Shown here in pieces: positions 8,987-18,345 of a DNA stretch of 39,769 bases. The stretch spans positions 1 through 39,769 of the forward strand of contig JAHQVM010000041.1 in the NCBI GenBank assembly GCA_019634365.1. The letters run 5' to 3'. This DNA comes from Flavobacteriaceae bacterium. GTDB taxonomy: Bacteria > Bacteroidota > Bacteroidia > Flavobacteriales > Flavobacteriaceae. The translations under genes were made by a program, and so were the position numbers. The notes below the pieces were generated by a model. That model was not told the DNA's origin and made no database searches. It saw only the letters and a list, made by a program, of their open reading frames with translations. Positions within the stretch are counted from its first letter, which is position 1; each line of letters opens with the position of its first letter.

Positions 8987-9491
8987 CCAAATTACTCATT
9001 TTTGCCTTGAATAGATCGCGACTCCAATGGGCCGATATTTGGCTTATGTCCTCAGTTAATTCCGGGCGTTTCGCTTCGATCTTCTTTCCCAAATCACTAT
9101 TGAAAAACGCCTCTATTTCCGCATTACCAGTACGGGACAACGTGCCTTGTTCGGAGAGCATTTTCTGTGCTGTTTCAGAATTGTAAACTTTGTACATGGT
9201 GTTGATCTCTTCCTGGGTAAAATGTTTACGGTAGGCAAATGATAAAAACTTAACCACTTCCTTCAGGCTTTCGTTTTTGTCTTTTTGTAATTCCAGCCAC
9301 TTAGCATCGGGTACATTGGCCGTCTCGAACTGTTTTTGCAGGACAGTAAACATTTCATCATACGCCACGCTATACTGCTCGTAGGTACCGTTAATGCTCA
9401 AATAATTAATAATATCTTGTTGGTAGTCATCTACCTGCGCTTGCAGGGAAAAACAAATAGTCAAAAAAAGCGTTAAAAACAAAGACCTCAT
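8958..9491 (-). CDS. DUF2059 domain-containing secreted protein
   Basis: A 177-residue protein with a clear signal peptide (residues 1-18, ending SLQAQ) and a helical DUF2059-type domain: paired helices around FTQEEINTMYKVYNSETAQKM (quoted in part), then a conserved LGKKIEAKRPEL. Predicted periplasmic; the function of the family is unknown. Convergent overlap of 29 bp with the methyltransferase gene. The ATG at 9491 is 53 bp from the divergent metalloprotease ATG. Confidence 0.85.
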   Translation of the reverse strand: MRSLFLTLFLTICFSLQAQVDDYQQDIINYLSINGTYEQYSVAYDEMFTVLQKQFETANVPDAKWLELQKDKNESLKEVVKFLSFAYRKHFTQEEINTMYKVYNSETAQKMLSEQGTLSRTGNAEIEAFFNSDLGKKIEAKRPELTEDISQISAHWSRDLFKAKMSNLVKSGYIPQQ

Positions 9492-9514
9492 TTTCAGGGT
9501 TGATTTATTAGAGT

Positions 9515-9522
9515 TAAGTTTG
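9515..9522 (+). promoter_or_regulatory. -7 promoter element (TAAGTTTG) for the metalloprotease gene
   Basis: Exact TAnnTTTG match ending 22 bp before the ATG at 9545. No -33 TTG at good spacing was recognised. Confidence 0.5.
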
Positions 9523-9544
9523 CTAAAAATACAAAAATCGTGCT

Positions 9545-10327
9545 ATGAGAAGCTACTATTTCCGTGCCATTCTTATTCTTTTCGTTTTTGTTTTCGCCAT
9601 GAGTTGTAAAAATGACGATGAGGAACAGGCTGTCAATGATCCTACCGCCGAAAATAAAAGAGGACTGGGTACCTCTGCGGAGGATATTCTTGTAAATGGC
9701 ACCTACACGCGTCTCACGGTAGAATTGGCCTATTCCAAAACTTTCGAACCTTCACAGACGGCAAAGAATAATTTCCGCAACTTCATTGAGCAACGTGTAA
9801 ACAAATCGGCTGGAATTAATTTTGTTGAAACCGTGGTCGATGACCAGCCCGGAGCTCCTTTTTCTATTGAAAGAATTCGGGAAATTGAAGATGAAATCCG
9901 TACCCAGTATACCGAAGGCAATAACATAGCCGTTTTCGTTTATTTCTCAAATGGAAGATCTTCCAACGATACAGAAACCACGGTGACCTTGGGAACGGCC
10001 TATAGAAATACGTCGATGGTTATTTACGAAACCACCTTAAGACTCTTGACTATTGGAGATCCTGATTTACTGCCCATTTTGGAAAGTACGGTCCTCAATC
10101 ATGAATTTGGGCATATTTTAGGCCTTACCAATATCTTGGATGATGACATCCACCTGACCCATGAAGATCCGAATGTTTCAAAGCATTGTATTGTGGACGA
10201 CTGCTTAATGTATTTCGATGCTACGAATATTGGAAGCAGTGATTTACAACGAATGATGCTACGCGCCTCGGTTCCAGAATTGGATCCTCTTTGTATTGGA
10301 GACCTTCAAGCCAAAGGCGGGCGCTAA
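9545..10327 (+). CDS. Lipoprotein zinc metalloprotease (metzincin-like)
   Basis: A 260-residue predicted lipoprotein, with a hydrophobic signal and lipid cysteine C21 (AMSCKNDDEE). The protease domain carries HEFGHILGLTN, in which H186, E187 and H190 are the first two zinc ligands and the general base. The usual third metzincin ligand position holds N196 rather than His or Asp. A downstream cluster (H203, H206, H214, C215, C220, ending CLMYF) resembles the motif after the active site in Bacteroidota 'membrane metalloproteases' and could supply the third ligand or a disulfide. Probably acts at the cell envelope; the substrate is unknown. Its TAA directly abuts the stop of the convergent amidohydrolase gene. 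Confidence 0.82.
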   Translation: MRSYYFRAILILFVFVFAMSCKNDDEEQAVNDPTAENKRGLGTSAEDILVNGTYTRLTVELAYSKTFEPSQTAKNNFRNFIEQRVNKSAGINFVETVVDDQPGAPFSIERIREIEDEIRTQYTEGNNIAVFVYFSNGRSSNDTETTVTLGTAYRNTSMVIYETTLRLLTIGDPDLLPILESTVLNHEFGHILGLTNILDDDIHLTHEDPNVSKHCIVDDCLMYFDATNIGSSDLQRMMLRASVPELDPLCIGDLQAKGGR

Positions 10328-11962
10328 TTATTGGGCTTCAAAAACCTTTTCACCTCCCACATAGGTTGCCAATACTTTTGCATTTGGGATATCATCCTCA
10401 GGACAGGTCATAATATCGGTATCCAAAATCACAAAATCGGCAAATTTCCCAGGTTCCAAACTTCCTTTTTCTGTTTCTTCAAAATTAGAATAGGCCGCCC
10501 AAATAGTCATTCCTTTCAATGTTTCTTCCCGAGATAGTGCATCTTCTGGACGGAATCCACCTTCGGGATAATGATCCAAATCCTTCCGGGCCACCGCGGC
10601 ATAGAACGTATGCATTGGGTTTACCTTTTCTACGGGGAAATCGGTTCCCAAAGCCACAATTCCGGCCTTGTTCAATAACGTTTTGTAGGCGTATGCTCCT
10701 TTAATCCGTTCATTTCCTACTCGATCTTCAGCCCAGTACATATCACTGGTGGCGTGCGTGGGTTGTACACTGGGAATGATGTTTTTCGAGAAGTAATCGA
10801 AATCTTGAATACTAACGACCTGTGCGTGTTCCACTTTCCATCGGGCATCTTCCTTATCTTTCAAAGCCTCTTGATATGCCTTTAAAACGGATACGTTGGA
10901 GGAATCCCCTATGGCATGGGTGTTCATTTGATAGCCGGCCTTCGCAATTCTTTGTGCCAAACGCTGCAATTCGTTCATCGGGGTAATCATAGCTCCGAAA
11001 TGCCCATGTTTGTCGCTATAAGGCTCTTTCAAAGCAGCTCCACGGGAGCCCAAAGCGCCATCGGCATATACCTTAACAGAACGTACATTTAAGCGGTCGG
11101 TTTTTATGATGCCTTTAGACAGGAAATGATCCAGGTTTTCAGGATAATTGGAAGCCATAGCGTATACACGCATTTTTAATTCTCCATTTTGCTGTAATTC
11201 ACCGATGAGTTCTATAACCTCCTGAGACAAGCCAGCATCATTTATGGTTGTCAGCCCCAATTCGAAACAAATTCTTTCGGCATCTTTTAATGCGGCAATA
11301 TTGTAGGCTTTATTCACAGGTGGAATTGTACTTCGTATTAAAGACATAGGGCTATCAATGAGTATCCCAGAAGGGGAACCATCGGTACCGAGTACCACTT
11401 CACCACCATCCATTTTGGTTTCTGAAGTTACGCCAGCCATTGCCAAGGCTTTGCTATTGGCCCAGTAGGCATGCCCATCGATACGTGTTAAGGCCACAGG
11501 CACATCCGGAAACAGGGAATCCAAATCTTCTTTGGTGGGAAATTCTTTTACCTCCCAATCGTTCTGATCCCATCCCCGACCCAAAAGGTAATTGCTGTTT
11601 TTTTCGTTCTGAAATGCCACAAGGCGTTCCAGAACTTCATGCTTACTTTGGGTGCCAACTAAATTTACTTGTTGAAGGGTAACACCAAGATTGTATAAAT
11701 GGGCGTGGGCATCAATGAGACCCGGTAATACCGTTTTGCCATTTGCATCCATACGATTCCCAGAATACGCACTTTCAATTTCTGAGGCGGCACCTACTTT
11801 TACGATTTTACCATCTTTGATGGCCATGGCCTCGGCCCTATTAAAAGCATCATCTACCGTATAGATAGTGGCATTGGTTATGATAAAATCTACTGCTTCT
11901 TTTTGTCCGCACGAAGTAAGAGCAATTAAAAGTAATAGGAAAAAAGGGATGGATCGTTTCAT
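10328..11962 (-). CDS. YtcJ-like amidohydrolase, lipoprotein
   Basis: A 544-residue member of the amidohydrolase-3 branch of the metal-dependent hydrolases. A lipoprotein signal precedes the lipid cysteine (IALTSCGQ, about C19). The metal site begins at GLIDAHAHLYNLG (HxH) and continues with HAIGD and GTDFPVEKVNP near the C-terminal third. The small beta-sandwich halves flank the barrel, ending with FADFVILD. Length is normal for the family. Substrates of YtcJ-like enzymes are mostly unknown (hydrolysis of amide or cyclic amide bonds). It probably faces the periplasm. Transcribed alone: 190 bp and a terminator separate it from the barrel/TPR operon upstream. Confidence 0.88.
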   Translation of the reverse strand: MKRSIPFFLLLLIALTSCGQKEAVDFIITNATIYTVDDAFNRAEAMAIKDGKIVKVGAASEIESAYSGNRMDANGKTVLPGLIDAHAHLYNLGVTLQQVNLVGTQSKHEVLERLVAFQNEKNSNYLLGRGWDQNDWEVKEFPTKEDLDSLFPDVPVALTRIDGHAYWANSKALAMAGVTSETKMDGGEVVLGTDGSPSGILIDSPMSLIRSTIPPVNKAYNIAALKDAERICFELGLTTINDAGLSQEVIELIGELQQNGELKMRVYAMASNYPENLDHFLSKGIIKTDRLNVRSVKVYADGALGSRGAALKEPYSDKHGHFGAMITPMNELQRLAQRIAKAGYQMNTHAIGDSSNVSVLKAYQEALKDKEDARWKVEHAQVVSIQDFDYFSKNIIPSVQPTHATSDMYWAEDRVGNERIKGAYAYKTLLNKAGIVALGTDFPVEKVNPMHTFYAAVARKDLDHYPEGGFRPEDALSREETLKGMTIWAAYSNFEETEKGSLEPGKFADFVILDTDIMTCPEDDIPNAKVLATYVGGEKVFEAQ

Positions 11963-12044
11963 AGGGTTCGTTTTTGTAAAAATAAGGCATTATACCTAAA
12001 AGCAAAACCGAAACAGAAATAGGAGTTGATGAGTATATAAAGAA

Positions 12045-12078
12045 AGAAAAGCACTCTCAGACCCAAGAATGCTTTTCT
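12045..12078 (-). terminator. Rho-independent terminator after the TPR/barrel operon
   Basis: Nine-base inverted repeat AGAAAAGCA / TGCTTTTCT with inner extra pairs and a roughly 8-16 nt loop. On the minus strand it is followed by TTCTTTATA. It lies 75 bp beyond the stop of the barrel gene. The A-rich left arm means it could also work weakly on the other strand, but no plus-strand gene ends here. Confidence 0.65.
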
Positions 12079-12152
12079 CCATTAAACTTTAAGTTTATTC
12101 TTTTCCCTATGAAATTTACTATGGAGATGCTAAAGGATTGAAAGCGTTGCTT

Positions 12153-13958
12153 CTAATTCCAATCAAATTTATAAGTCGCTCCCAAAAGCCCCTGAATTCC
12201 CTGCACGGGATAGAATAACCACTTCTGATAATCGTCGTTTAACAGGTTACTCCCTTTGACAAAAACAGACAAACGGTCATTTACGCGATAACCGATATTT
12301 ACATTGGCATCTAAATAGGCATCCAAGGAAACCACATTGGCGAACGGCTCAAAAGGCACTCCCACCTGTGTACTGGTAAAAAACTCCTGACGCTTGCCTA
12401 CATAAAATAGGGAAACGCCCCCGTATACCTTTTCTGTAATGCTAAAATTGGAAAATACCGAAGCCCTTAGGTCTGGAAGGTTCCATGCCTCTGCTTGATT
12501 ATTGGTACTGTATTCGTAGACATTGGCATTGAGGCCCATGGTAAACTTTTCGGAGACCTCAATCTTCAACTCGCCAAAGATGTCTAAGGTGTTGATGTCG
12601 TCGTAGACCAAACCGTATGAATTCCCATATTCGTATCCTTCCAAGGTAGGAATACGTCCTTTATAGGGATTGATTTGAAACAATGCCCTGTCATCTTCTT
12701 TTCCGTAGGACACACGAAGATTATAACCAACAGAATTCGACAACTTCCCCTTCAATCCACCAAAAGCATTGTACAACTGACTGGTAGGCATGATGGACAA
12801 AGTAGGCGACACAAAGGGGTTTTCGGATAAGAACCCGTAATAACTGTTTTGCCTTAATCCTCCTTCGGCACCGCCATATGCAATCAACAATTCATCTACC
12901 AAACGATAGGAAGCGTATAGTTGGGGATAGATAAAAAAGTCGGTATCACTTGCCTCGGTATTCATGCTCAAAGCCAAAGTGGCACCTAGGGAAAGGGTTA
13001 GATCGTTGTTCACATAAATCAAGGAAGGGGTCACTCCCAAATTCAAATAGCTGTAATCTATAGCGGTGGACGCATCCAAATAACTGCGATCGAAACTCCC
13101 CGTGAGGTAATCCAAGTCTCCCTTTACTTTAACATTGAAATCGGATACGGGCAATAGGAATTCTGGGCTTGCCGTAAAATGGATTTCTGAAGTAGAAAAG
13201 CTATCGCTTGTAAATCGAATGCCTCCATTCACTTTCTGAAAGATACTTTCATCCAAACCTACATTCCCGGAGACATAAAGACTAAGATAGGATTGCTGGG
13301 GATCGATTGCGGCGATCTCTTCTGTCGAAAATTCATTGGCAAGACTGTTCAATCCATACCAATTAAACAACTGATGCTCCACTCCCGCATCGATCTCGAA
13401 AGAGATATCTTTCTGCCGGCTTGTATAATTCCCATCCAGTTGGGTATCGTAATACTTGTTCTCTAACAAGATAGCGTCGATTCCACCTTGAGAAGAATTA
13501 TGACGGAAAAAGAAACCGGCATTGTCCGTACGGCTCAACTGAAAGTTGCTATACAGTTCCCCCAATATGGCTGTATAATTGCCAAATCCGAGTGTAGCGT
13601 AATTATCGTACAATTTAATAGGCTTGGCCTTTTCCACGGTAGCGGCTGTTCCCTTAGCTGGTACAAAGGTAGATGCGACAGGTACGGAGAAGATGCTGTA
13701 ATCCACCTTTTTCTTGGTGGTAACGATCGAATCGTTGAGCACAGGTGTTTCCTTCACCTTAAAGGCATCGCTCACACTCGGGGTGTACGGTTTTACAATA
13801 TTAACCACCTCGGTCCCCAAATCCTTTTCACCTTCCTCTTGCGCTATTCCCGAATTGGGGTTTCCCAAGAAAACAAGCAACAATGCAATGGTACCGAATA
13901 CAGAATGCATTGGAGTGCTCTTCCTGTGTGCAAATATTCTTAAAACGTTATGAAACAT
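12153..13958 (-). CDS. Outer-membrane beta-barrel protein, TonB-receptor-like but without plug
   Basis: A 601-residue outer-membrane protein. A signal peptide region (residues about 17-40, ending GIAQ) is followed by a low-complexity linker (about 41-110), then alternating amphipathic strands to the end. The C-terminus (KGSNLLNDDYQKW...GATYKFDWN) is like the last strands of TonB-dependent receptors. No plug domain or TonB box is visible, and the barrel starts soon after the linker, so it is not a classical transporter. An internal ATG at 13910 would give a shorter signal peptide and cannot be excluded. Located 33 bp downstream of the giant TPR gene; the two probably form one operon and one envelope complex. 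Confidence 0.82.
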   Translation of the reverse strand: MFHNVLRIFAHRKSTPMHSVFGTIALLLVFLGNPNSGIAQEEGEKDLGTEVVNIVKPYTPSVSDAFKVKETPVLNDSIVTTKKKVDYSIFSVPVASTFVPAKGTAATVEKAKPIKLYDNYATLGFGNYTAILGELYSNFQLSRTDNAGFFFRHNSSQGGIDAILLENKYYDTQLDGNYTSRQKDISFEIDAGVEHQLFNWYGLNSLANEFSTEEIAAIDPQQSYLSLYVSGNVGLDESIFQKVNGGIRFTSDSFSTSEIHFTASPEFLLPVSDFNVKVKGDLDYLTGSFDRSYLDASTAIDYSYLNLGVTPSLIYVNNDLTLSLGATLALSMNTEASDTDFFIYPQLYASYRLVDELLIAYGGAEGGLRQNSYYGFLSENPFVSPTLSIMPTSQLYNAFGGLKGKLSNSVGYNLRVSYGKEDDRALFQINPYKGRIPTLEGYEYGNSYGLVYDDINTLDIFGELKIEVSEKFTMGLNANVYEYSTNNQAEAWNLPDLRASVFSNFSITEKVYGGVSLFYVGKRQEFFTSTQVGVPFEPFANVVSLDAYLDANVNIGYRVNDRLSVFVKGSNLLNDDYQKWLFYPVQGIQGLLGATYKFDWN

Positions 13959-13991
13959 AGACGTAGGTTTTGTTTGAAATTGGATGGGTGG

Positions 13992-16900
13992 TTAGTTTCC
14001 TTCAGTTTCTACAGAGGAATTTGTTTTGGCTTCGGCGGCTTTAATCACGGCCAGTTCGGTTTGTGCTTCTTCGACAATGTCTGGATAGTCCGCGAAATTA
14101 GTGATGACACTTTCTAAGATGTAGGTAGCCTGAAAGGCATCCTCCAAAGCATAGAAATTCTTGGCCATTAATACGAGTCCCTTCGCGCCAAAATATTTAT
14201 AACCCGAATAATCTTTGGCCAATTTCTGGATGGACGCGTTAGAACCTTCAAAATCCGATTCCTTATTCCTAAAATAGGCATCGAAATACAGGGCTTCGGC
14301 AGCTAACTTACCCGTGGCAATTTTCGATACTTCAGCATAGGCTGCCTTTGCTTTGATCTCGTCCCCGGTTTCCATGGCCGATCTTGCAATGATGATTTGA
14401 GCATCACTTTTTATAGCATTGTCCACCTTGTCATTATCCAATACTTTTTCGGCATATACAACGGCTTGGTCGTATTGCTTTAGTTCGTAACTGGCTTTCA
14501 TACTATTGGTTTGGGCAAAGACTACGTTCTGAGGAAAATCGGCCTCGACCTCCAATCTTTTCAAATAAACCAATGCATTGGCATAGTCTTTTTGGGCTAG
14601 GTACAATTCTGAAATACTAGCCAACGCCTGCTCCGTAAATTCGCTCCGGTCCTTTTCCACCACATAACGATAGTGCGGAATCGACTTTTCCTTTTCCTTG
14701 TCTCCAAAATACAATTGGGCTAGATAAAAATTAGCTTTTAAGGCGTGTTTCCCATTGGGGAAATCGTTTACATAGGTTTTGAACCGTTCTTTTGCCTGTC
14801 GCATTTTGTTTTCCAAGTAAGGCGTCTCGGCGGCTTGATAGGTAGCATCGTCCAACTCTGCGTCTTCTACTTCAACAAAATCCAAGGTAGCAACCCAATC
14901 GGCATAATCACTTACTCTTCCTTGGTCAATGTAAATGATCTTAGCAGAGGAAACGGCTTGCAATGCCTCATTGGAGGAGGGATACTTATTGGCTACTTTC
15001 TTGAAAATGGAAAGTGCTTCATTGCTATTGCCATTGTTATCCAAAATAAGTGCTTTCTTCAGTAATGCCTTGGGAACATAACTGCTGGAGGGGATTTCAC
15101 GTTCTAACTGATTGTAAGCATTTAAGGCAGCATCGGTCTCGTCCTGTGACAAATAGGTATTCCCCAATTCATACAATGCATCATCCCGGTAAATGGACTT
15201 GGGATATTGGGTTCCGAAAGATTTTAATCCTTCCAATTTCTGGTCATTCCTATCTACAAAGCCATAACTTATGGCTTTCTGAAAAGCGGCATAATCCCTA
15301 TCGGGTGAATATCCCTCGATAGCCTTGTTATAACTTTCCATGGCAGGCCAGTACTCACTATTCACAAAATGACTATCACCCAAACGTAGGTAGGCATCAT
15401 TCTTACGGGCCATATCCTGGGAGGAGGATTCGAGAAAAAGTGTGTAATTGGTAATTGCCTGATTGTAATCCTGCAACTTAAAATAGTTATAGGCTAAGTT
15501 ATATCTTGAGTTTGCATATTCAGGGGTCTTGTCTGCATCGGGCAATTGAAGGAACTGTTTGTAGCCCACAAGGGATTCGGTAAAGTTGGAATCGTGATAA
15601 TCGCTCTCCGCCTTCCAGTAGGTAGCCCTTGCAGTAAAAACAGGATCGTAGGGTTCTTTTAATGACTTGTTGAATAGCGCAACGGCTTCGGTATAATTAT
15701 TTTCTGAATACAACTCCAATCCCCTGTAAAATGCAACTTTTTGATAGGCCTTTTTGTTGTTGAAGGATTTGTTGTTTTCCAGAAGATCCAAAGCGGCACC
15801 ATAATTTTTTGATGTGATATAAGAATCGATCAATAAGTCCCTTAACGCTTCATTATTTCCATTATCGGGATACTTTTCCAGAAAAGAGGAAATGGCCTGT
15901 GGAACGCTTTCGTAGCTATTCCCAATTTCATAACTGAGTTTGGCATAATTAAGCCATGCATCTTCTTGAATTTGAAGGGAAAAGTCCATTTCCGAAGCAT
16001 TCCTGAAAGCATTGAGCGCCTGTTGTTTCTGATCCAGCTTTAGATAACTTTCGGCCAAATGATAGTAGGCATTTTGGGCTACAGAATTATGACCATCCAC
16101 GATTTTATTGAATTCCCCTACCGCGGCTTGGTAATCCCCCTGCTTGTAATAAGCATATCCCAACTGATAGTAATCGGTATTGTTCCACCGTCCCCTCTTT
16201 CCCTTGTATTCCTTAAGGTATGGGATGGCTTCAGCATATTGTTTTAAATTGAAATAACTTTCTCCAATGATTTTTGAAAGTTCGCTTTTTTCCCTGGGTT
16301 CTGAGTTTTCGTATTGCTCTTTCGCCAGATCGATTGCCTTTTGAAAATTCCCCAATTTGAAATTCATATCGGCTTGGTAGTAACTCAAACCTTCGGCATA
16401 ACGTTCCTCTCCCTGTACTTGTTCGAACAATTCTGTGGCTTCGGCATAGTTATCGCCTTCATATTCTATAAAACCTAGGTAATATGTAGCCTGAGAGCCA
16501 TATTTTTCAGAATCGGTAACCAACTTGAGGTATTTCTTCGCCTCATTGTAACGTTTACTTTTAAAATACGAATACCCGTTGTTGAAATGATAACGCTCCA
16601 CTTGGCTCCGTCCCAAACTGGCTTCATCTACCTTATCGAACCACTTGCGGGCATAGGCATACTTTCCATTTTCAAAATAATAATGGGCAACATTGAGGTA
16701 GGCATCATTCTTTTTAATGCTGGTTGGGTAGTCCTGTACAAAGGATTCCATGAGGGCATCGGCATTCTGCTGATTCAAACGTACTGCACAATTAGCAATG
16801 TAATAGGCACAATCCCCTTTTAATGTAACATCGTCGGAGGTTTTTTCAATTTTTGCAAACAACGCCTGTGCTGCCAAAAACTGCTTGTTATTGTATAGTT

Positions 16901-17012
16901 CGATGGCCTTGTTGTATTCTGCTAGGTCATTGGTAAAAATGGCCGATTGCTGGGCATTCGCGCCACTCATTAGCAATAAAAAAAGAAAAAGGGAGACTAC
17001 GTTCTTGAACAT
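13992..17012 (-). CDS. Large secreted tetratricopeptide-repeat protein
   Basis: A 1006-residue protein with a signal peptide (MFKNVV...GANAQQ) followed by TPR units along nearly its full length. Each shows the pattern of A/G-x2-Y...A...F/Y with spacing near 34-36 residues (for example YNEAKKYLKLV, YAEAIPYLKEY, YNQAITNYTLFL, YANALVYLKRLE). Such solenoids act as protein-binding scaffolds, and export places it in the periplasm or at the outer membrane. The start is put at the ATG at 17012, which begins a clean signal peptide. The frame is open to an ATG at 17033 and a TTG at 17069. Upstream of and probably co-transcribed with the plug-less barrel. Confidence 0.87.
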   Translation of the reverse strand: MFKNVVSLFLFLLLMSGANAQQSAIFTNDLAEYNKAIELYNNKQFLAAQALFAKIEKTSDDVTLKGDCAYYIANCAVRLNQQNADALMESFVQDYPTSIKKNDAYLNVAHYYFENGKYAYARKWFDKVDEASLGRSQVERYHFNNGYSYFKSKRYNEAKKYLKLVTDSEKYGSQATYYLGFIEYEGDNYAEATELFEQVQGEERYAEGLSYYQADMNFKLGNFQKAIDLAKEQYENSEPREKSELSKIIGESYFNLKQYAEAIPYLKEYKGKRGRWNNTDYYQLGYAYYKQGDYQAAVGEFNKIVDGHNSVAQNAYYHLAESYLKLDQKQQALNAFRNASEMDFSLQIQEDAWLNYAKLSYEIGNSYESVPQAISSFLEKYPDNGNNEALRDLLIDSYITSKNYGAALDLLENNKSFNNKKAYQKVAFYRGLELYSENNYTEAVALFNKSLKEPYDPVFTARATYWKAESDYHDSNFTESLVGYKQFLQLPDADKTPEYANSRYNLAYNYFKLQDYNQAITNYTLFLESSSQDMARKNDAYLRLGDSHFVNSEYWPAMESYNKAIEGYSPDRDYAAFQKAISYGFVDRNDQKLEGLKSFGTQYPKSIYRDDALYELGNTYLSQDETDAALNAYNQLEREIPSSSYVPKALLKKALILDNNGNSNEALSIFKKVANKYPSSNEALQAVSSAKIIYIDQGRVSDYADWVATLDFVEVEDAELDDATYQAAETPYLENKMRQAKERFKTYVNDFPNGKHALKANFYLAQLYFGDKEKEKSIPHYRYVVEKDRSEFTEQALASISELYLAQKDYANALVYLKRLEVEADFPQNVVFAQTNSMKASYELKQYDQAVVYAEKVLDNDKVDNAIKSDAQIIIARSAMETGDEIKAKAAYAEVSKIATGKLAAEALYFDAYFRNKESDFEGSNASIQKLAKDYSGYKYFGAKGLVLMAKNFYALEDAFQATYILESVITNFADYPDIVEEAQTELAVIKAAEAKTNSSVETEGN

Positions 17013-17153
17013 CTTCAATGTGTTTTTGGGCATGCCAGGTACTTCGATAATAACGGATTTATTTTTCAATACGTATGTTTTGCCGTCGTAAAATATTATC
17101 GAGCGAAAAAATACTTTATTTTTAAACTCACGTTGAAAGAGAAACCTTTTTTT

Positions 17154-17627
17154 ATGAAGAATACACTGTTAATAGCTTTGGCCATCGCCGTAACTAGCTG
17201 TACCGCACAACGTATGACTATGAGTACGGTGACAGAAAAAAATGGCAAAATAGGAATCGGGACTACAGAACCCGATGAACTCCTAACCGTTAAGGGAAAA
17301 ATTCACACCCAAGAAGTCATTGTGGACCTCAAAGGTGCTGTTGCACCCGACTATGTTTTTGAGCATTATTATGAAGGTTCCTCTCAATTGAATGCCGACT
17401 ATCGGTTGCTCTCCCTAACAGAATTGGAAAAATACATCAAGCAACACCAACATCTTCCCAAGATTCCGTCTGCTGAGGAAATAGATACCGAAGGTCTTGC
17501 GTTAAAGGAAATGAACCTCTTGTTACTTGAAAAGATCGAAGAGCTTACCCTTTACACACTAGAGCAGCAAAAAGAAATAGAAGAGCTGAAGAAAAAAGTA
17601 GAAAGGATTTCCAAAAAGCAACCGTAA
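17154..17627 (+). CDS. Small lipoprotein with tail-fibre-like C-terminal helix
   Basis: 157 residues from the ATG at 17154; a TTG 7 codons upstream is also in frame but would spoil the signal. Lipoprotein signal with VTSCTAQ. A middle block, KIGIGTTEPDELLTVKGKI, is the 'IGIGTTxPxxxLxVxG' motif seen at the ends of many Bacteroidota adhesin or tail-fibre-type proteins. Then come YRLLSLTELEKYIKQHQHL and LPKIPSAEEIDTEGLAL, and a C-terminal coiled coil (about 120-155) of the type used for trimerisation. Normally this module ends long repeat proteins; here it stands alone on a lipoprotein anchor. Function unknown. It is followed by the FtsE-like gene after 32 bp. Confidence 0.75.
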   Translation: MKNTLLIALAIAVTSCTAQRMTMSTVTEKNGKIGIGTTEPDELLTVKGKIHTQEVIVDLKGAVAPDYVFEHYYEGSSQLNADYRLLSLTELEKYIKQHQHLPKIPSAEEIDTEGLALKEMNLLLLEKIEELTLYTLEQQKEIEELKKKVERISKKQP

Positions 17628-17659
17628 AAAAAGTACATTCGCCTAATTAATCATTCACT

Positions 17660-18343
17660 ATGTCAGAACCTGTATTGTCGCTTCAGGACGCTTCCATTTA
17701 CCAAAGGGAAAACCTTATCCTATCCAAGGTTTCCGTAACCATCGATAAAGGTGAGTTTGTCTATTTAATAGGGAAAACGGGAAGTGGCAAGAGTAGCTTT
17801 ATGAAGACCCTTTACGGGGATCTTCCTTTGGTTGAAGGTAGTGGCAATGTAGTTGGTTTTGATTTGGCCACACTCAAAGAAAGTGATATTCCCTTTTTGC
17901 GCAGGAAATTGGGTGTAGTGTTTCAGGATTTCAAACTCCTTAACGATCGAACCGTAAAAGAGAACCTACAATTTGTTTTGAATGCCACAGGCTGGAAGGA
18001 CAAAGCTGAAATGGATCAGAAAATTGATGAAGTTCTTGATAAGGTGGGTATGAAGACCAAAAGTTTTAAATTTCCGTATCAATTATCGGGTGGGGAACAG
18101 CAAAGGGTTGCCATTGCAAGGGCTTTGCTCAATGATCCCGAATTGATCATTGCCGATGAGCCTACTGGGAACTTAGATCCTCAAACCAGTGTGGAGGTGA
18201 TGGAAGTACTTCAGGAAATAAATAAGAATGGTAACACCATCCTTATGGCAACGCATGATTATGCACTGATTCTAAAATATCCTGCCAAAACCTTGAAATG
18301 TGATGAAAATCAGGTGTTTGAGGTAGTTCAGAAAACCGTTTAG
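17660..18343 (+). CDS. ftsE: FtsE-like ABC transporter ATP-binding protein
   Basis: A 227-residue ABC ATPase. Walker A is GKTGSGKS (38-45), the Q-loop is VVFQDFKLL (about 87-95), the signature is LSGGEQQR (142-149), Walker B is LIIADEPTGNLD (162-173) and the switch histidine is H199. Length, the 'FQDFKLL' Q-loop and overall look fit FtsE, which with FtsX controls septal peptidoglycan hydrolysis. No ftsX gene follows; the next gene is convergent and starts its stop codon 2 bp away. Another MacB/LolD-type ATPase is possible, since these families are close. Confidence 0.85.
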   Translation: MSEPVLSLQDASIYQRENLILSKVSVTIDKGEFVYLIGKTGSGKSSFMKTLYGDLPLVEGSGNVVGFDLATLKESDIPFLRRKLGVVFQDFKLLNDRTVKENLQFVLNATGWKDKAEMDQKIDEVLDKVGMKTKSFKFPYQLSGGEQQRVAIARALLNDPELIIADEPTGNLDPQTSVEVMEVLQEINKNGNTILMATHDYALILKYPAKTLKCDENQVFEVVQKTV

Positions 18344-18345
18344 GG

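Noticed and set aside
13488-13943. 151-codon plus-strand open frame opposite the barrel gene
   Set aside because: Antisense to a signal-peptide-bearing outer-membrane gene, composition not protein-like, no promoter.
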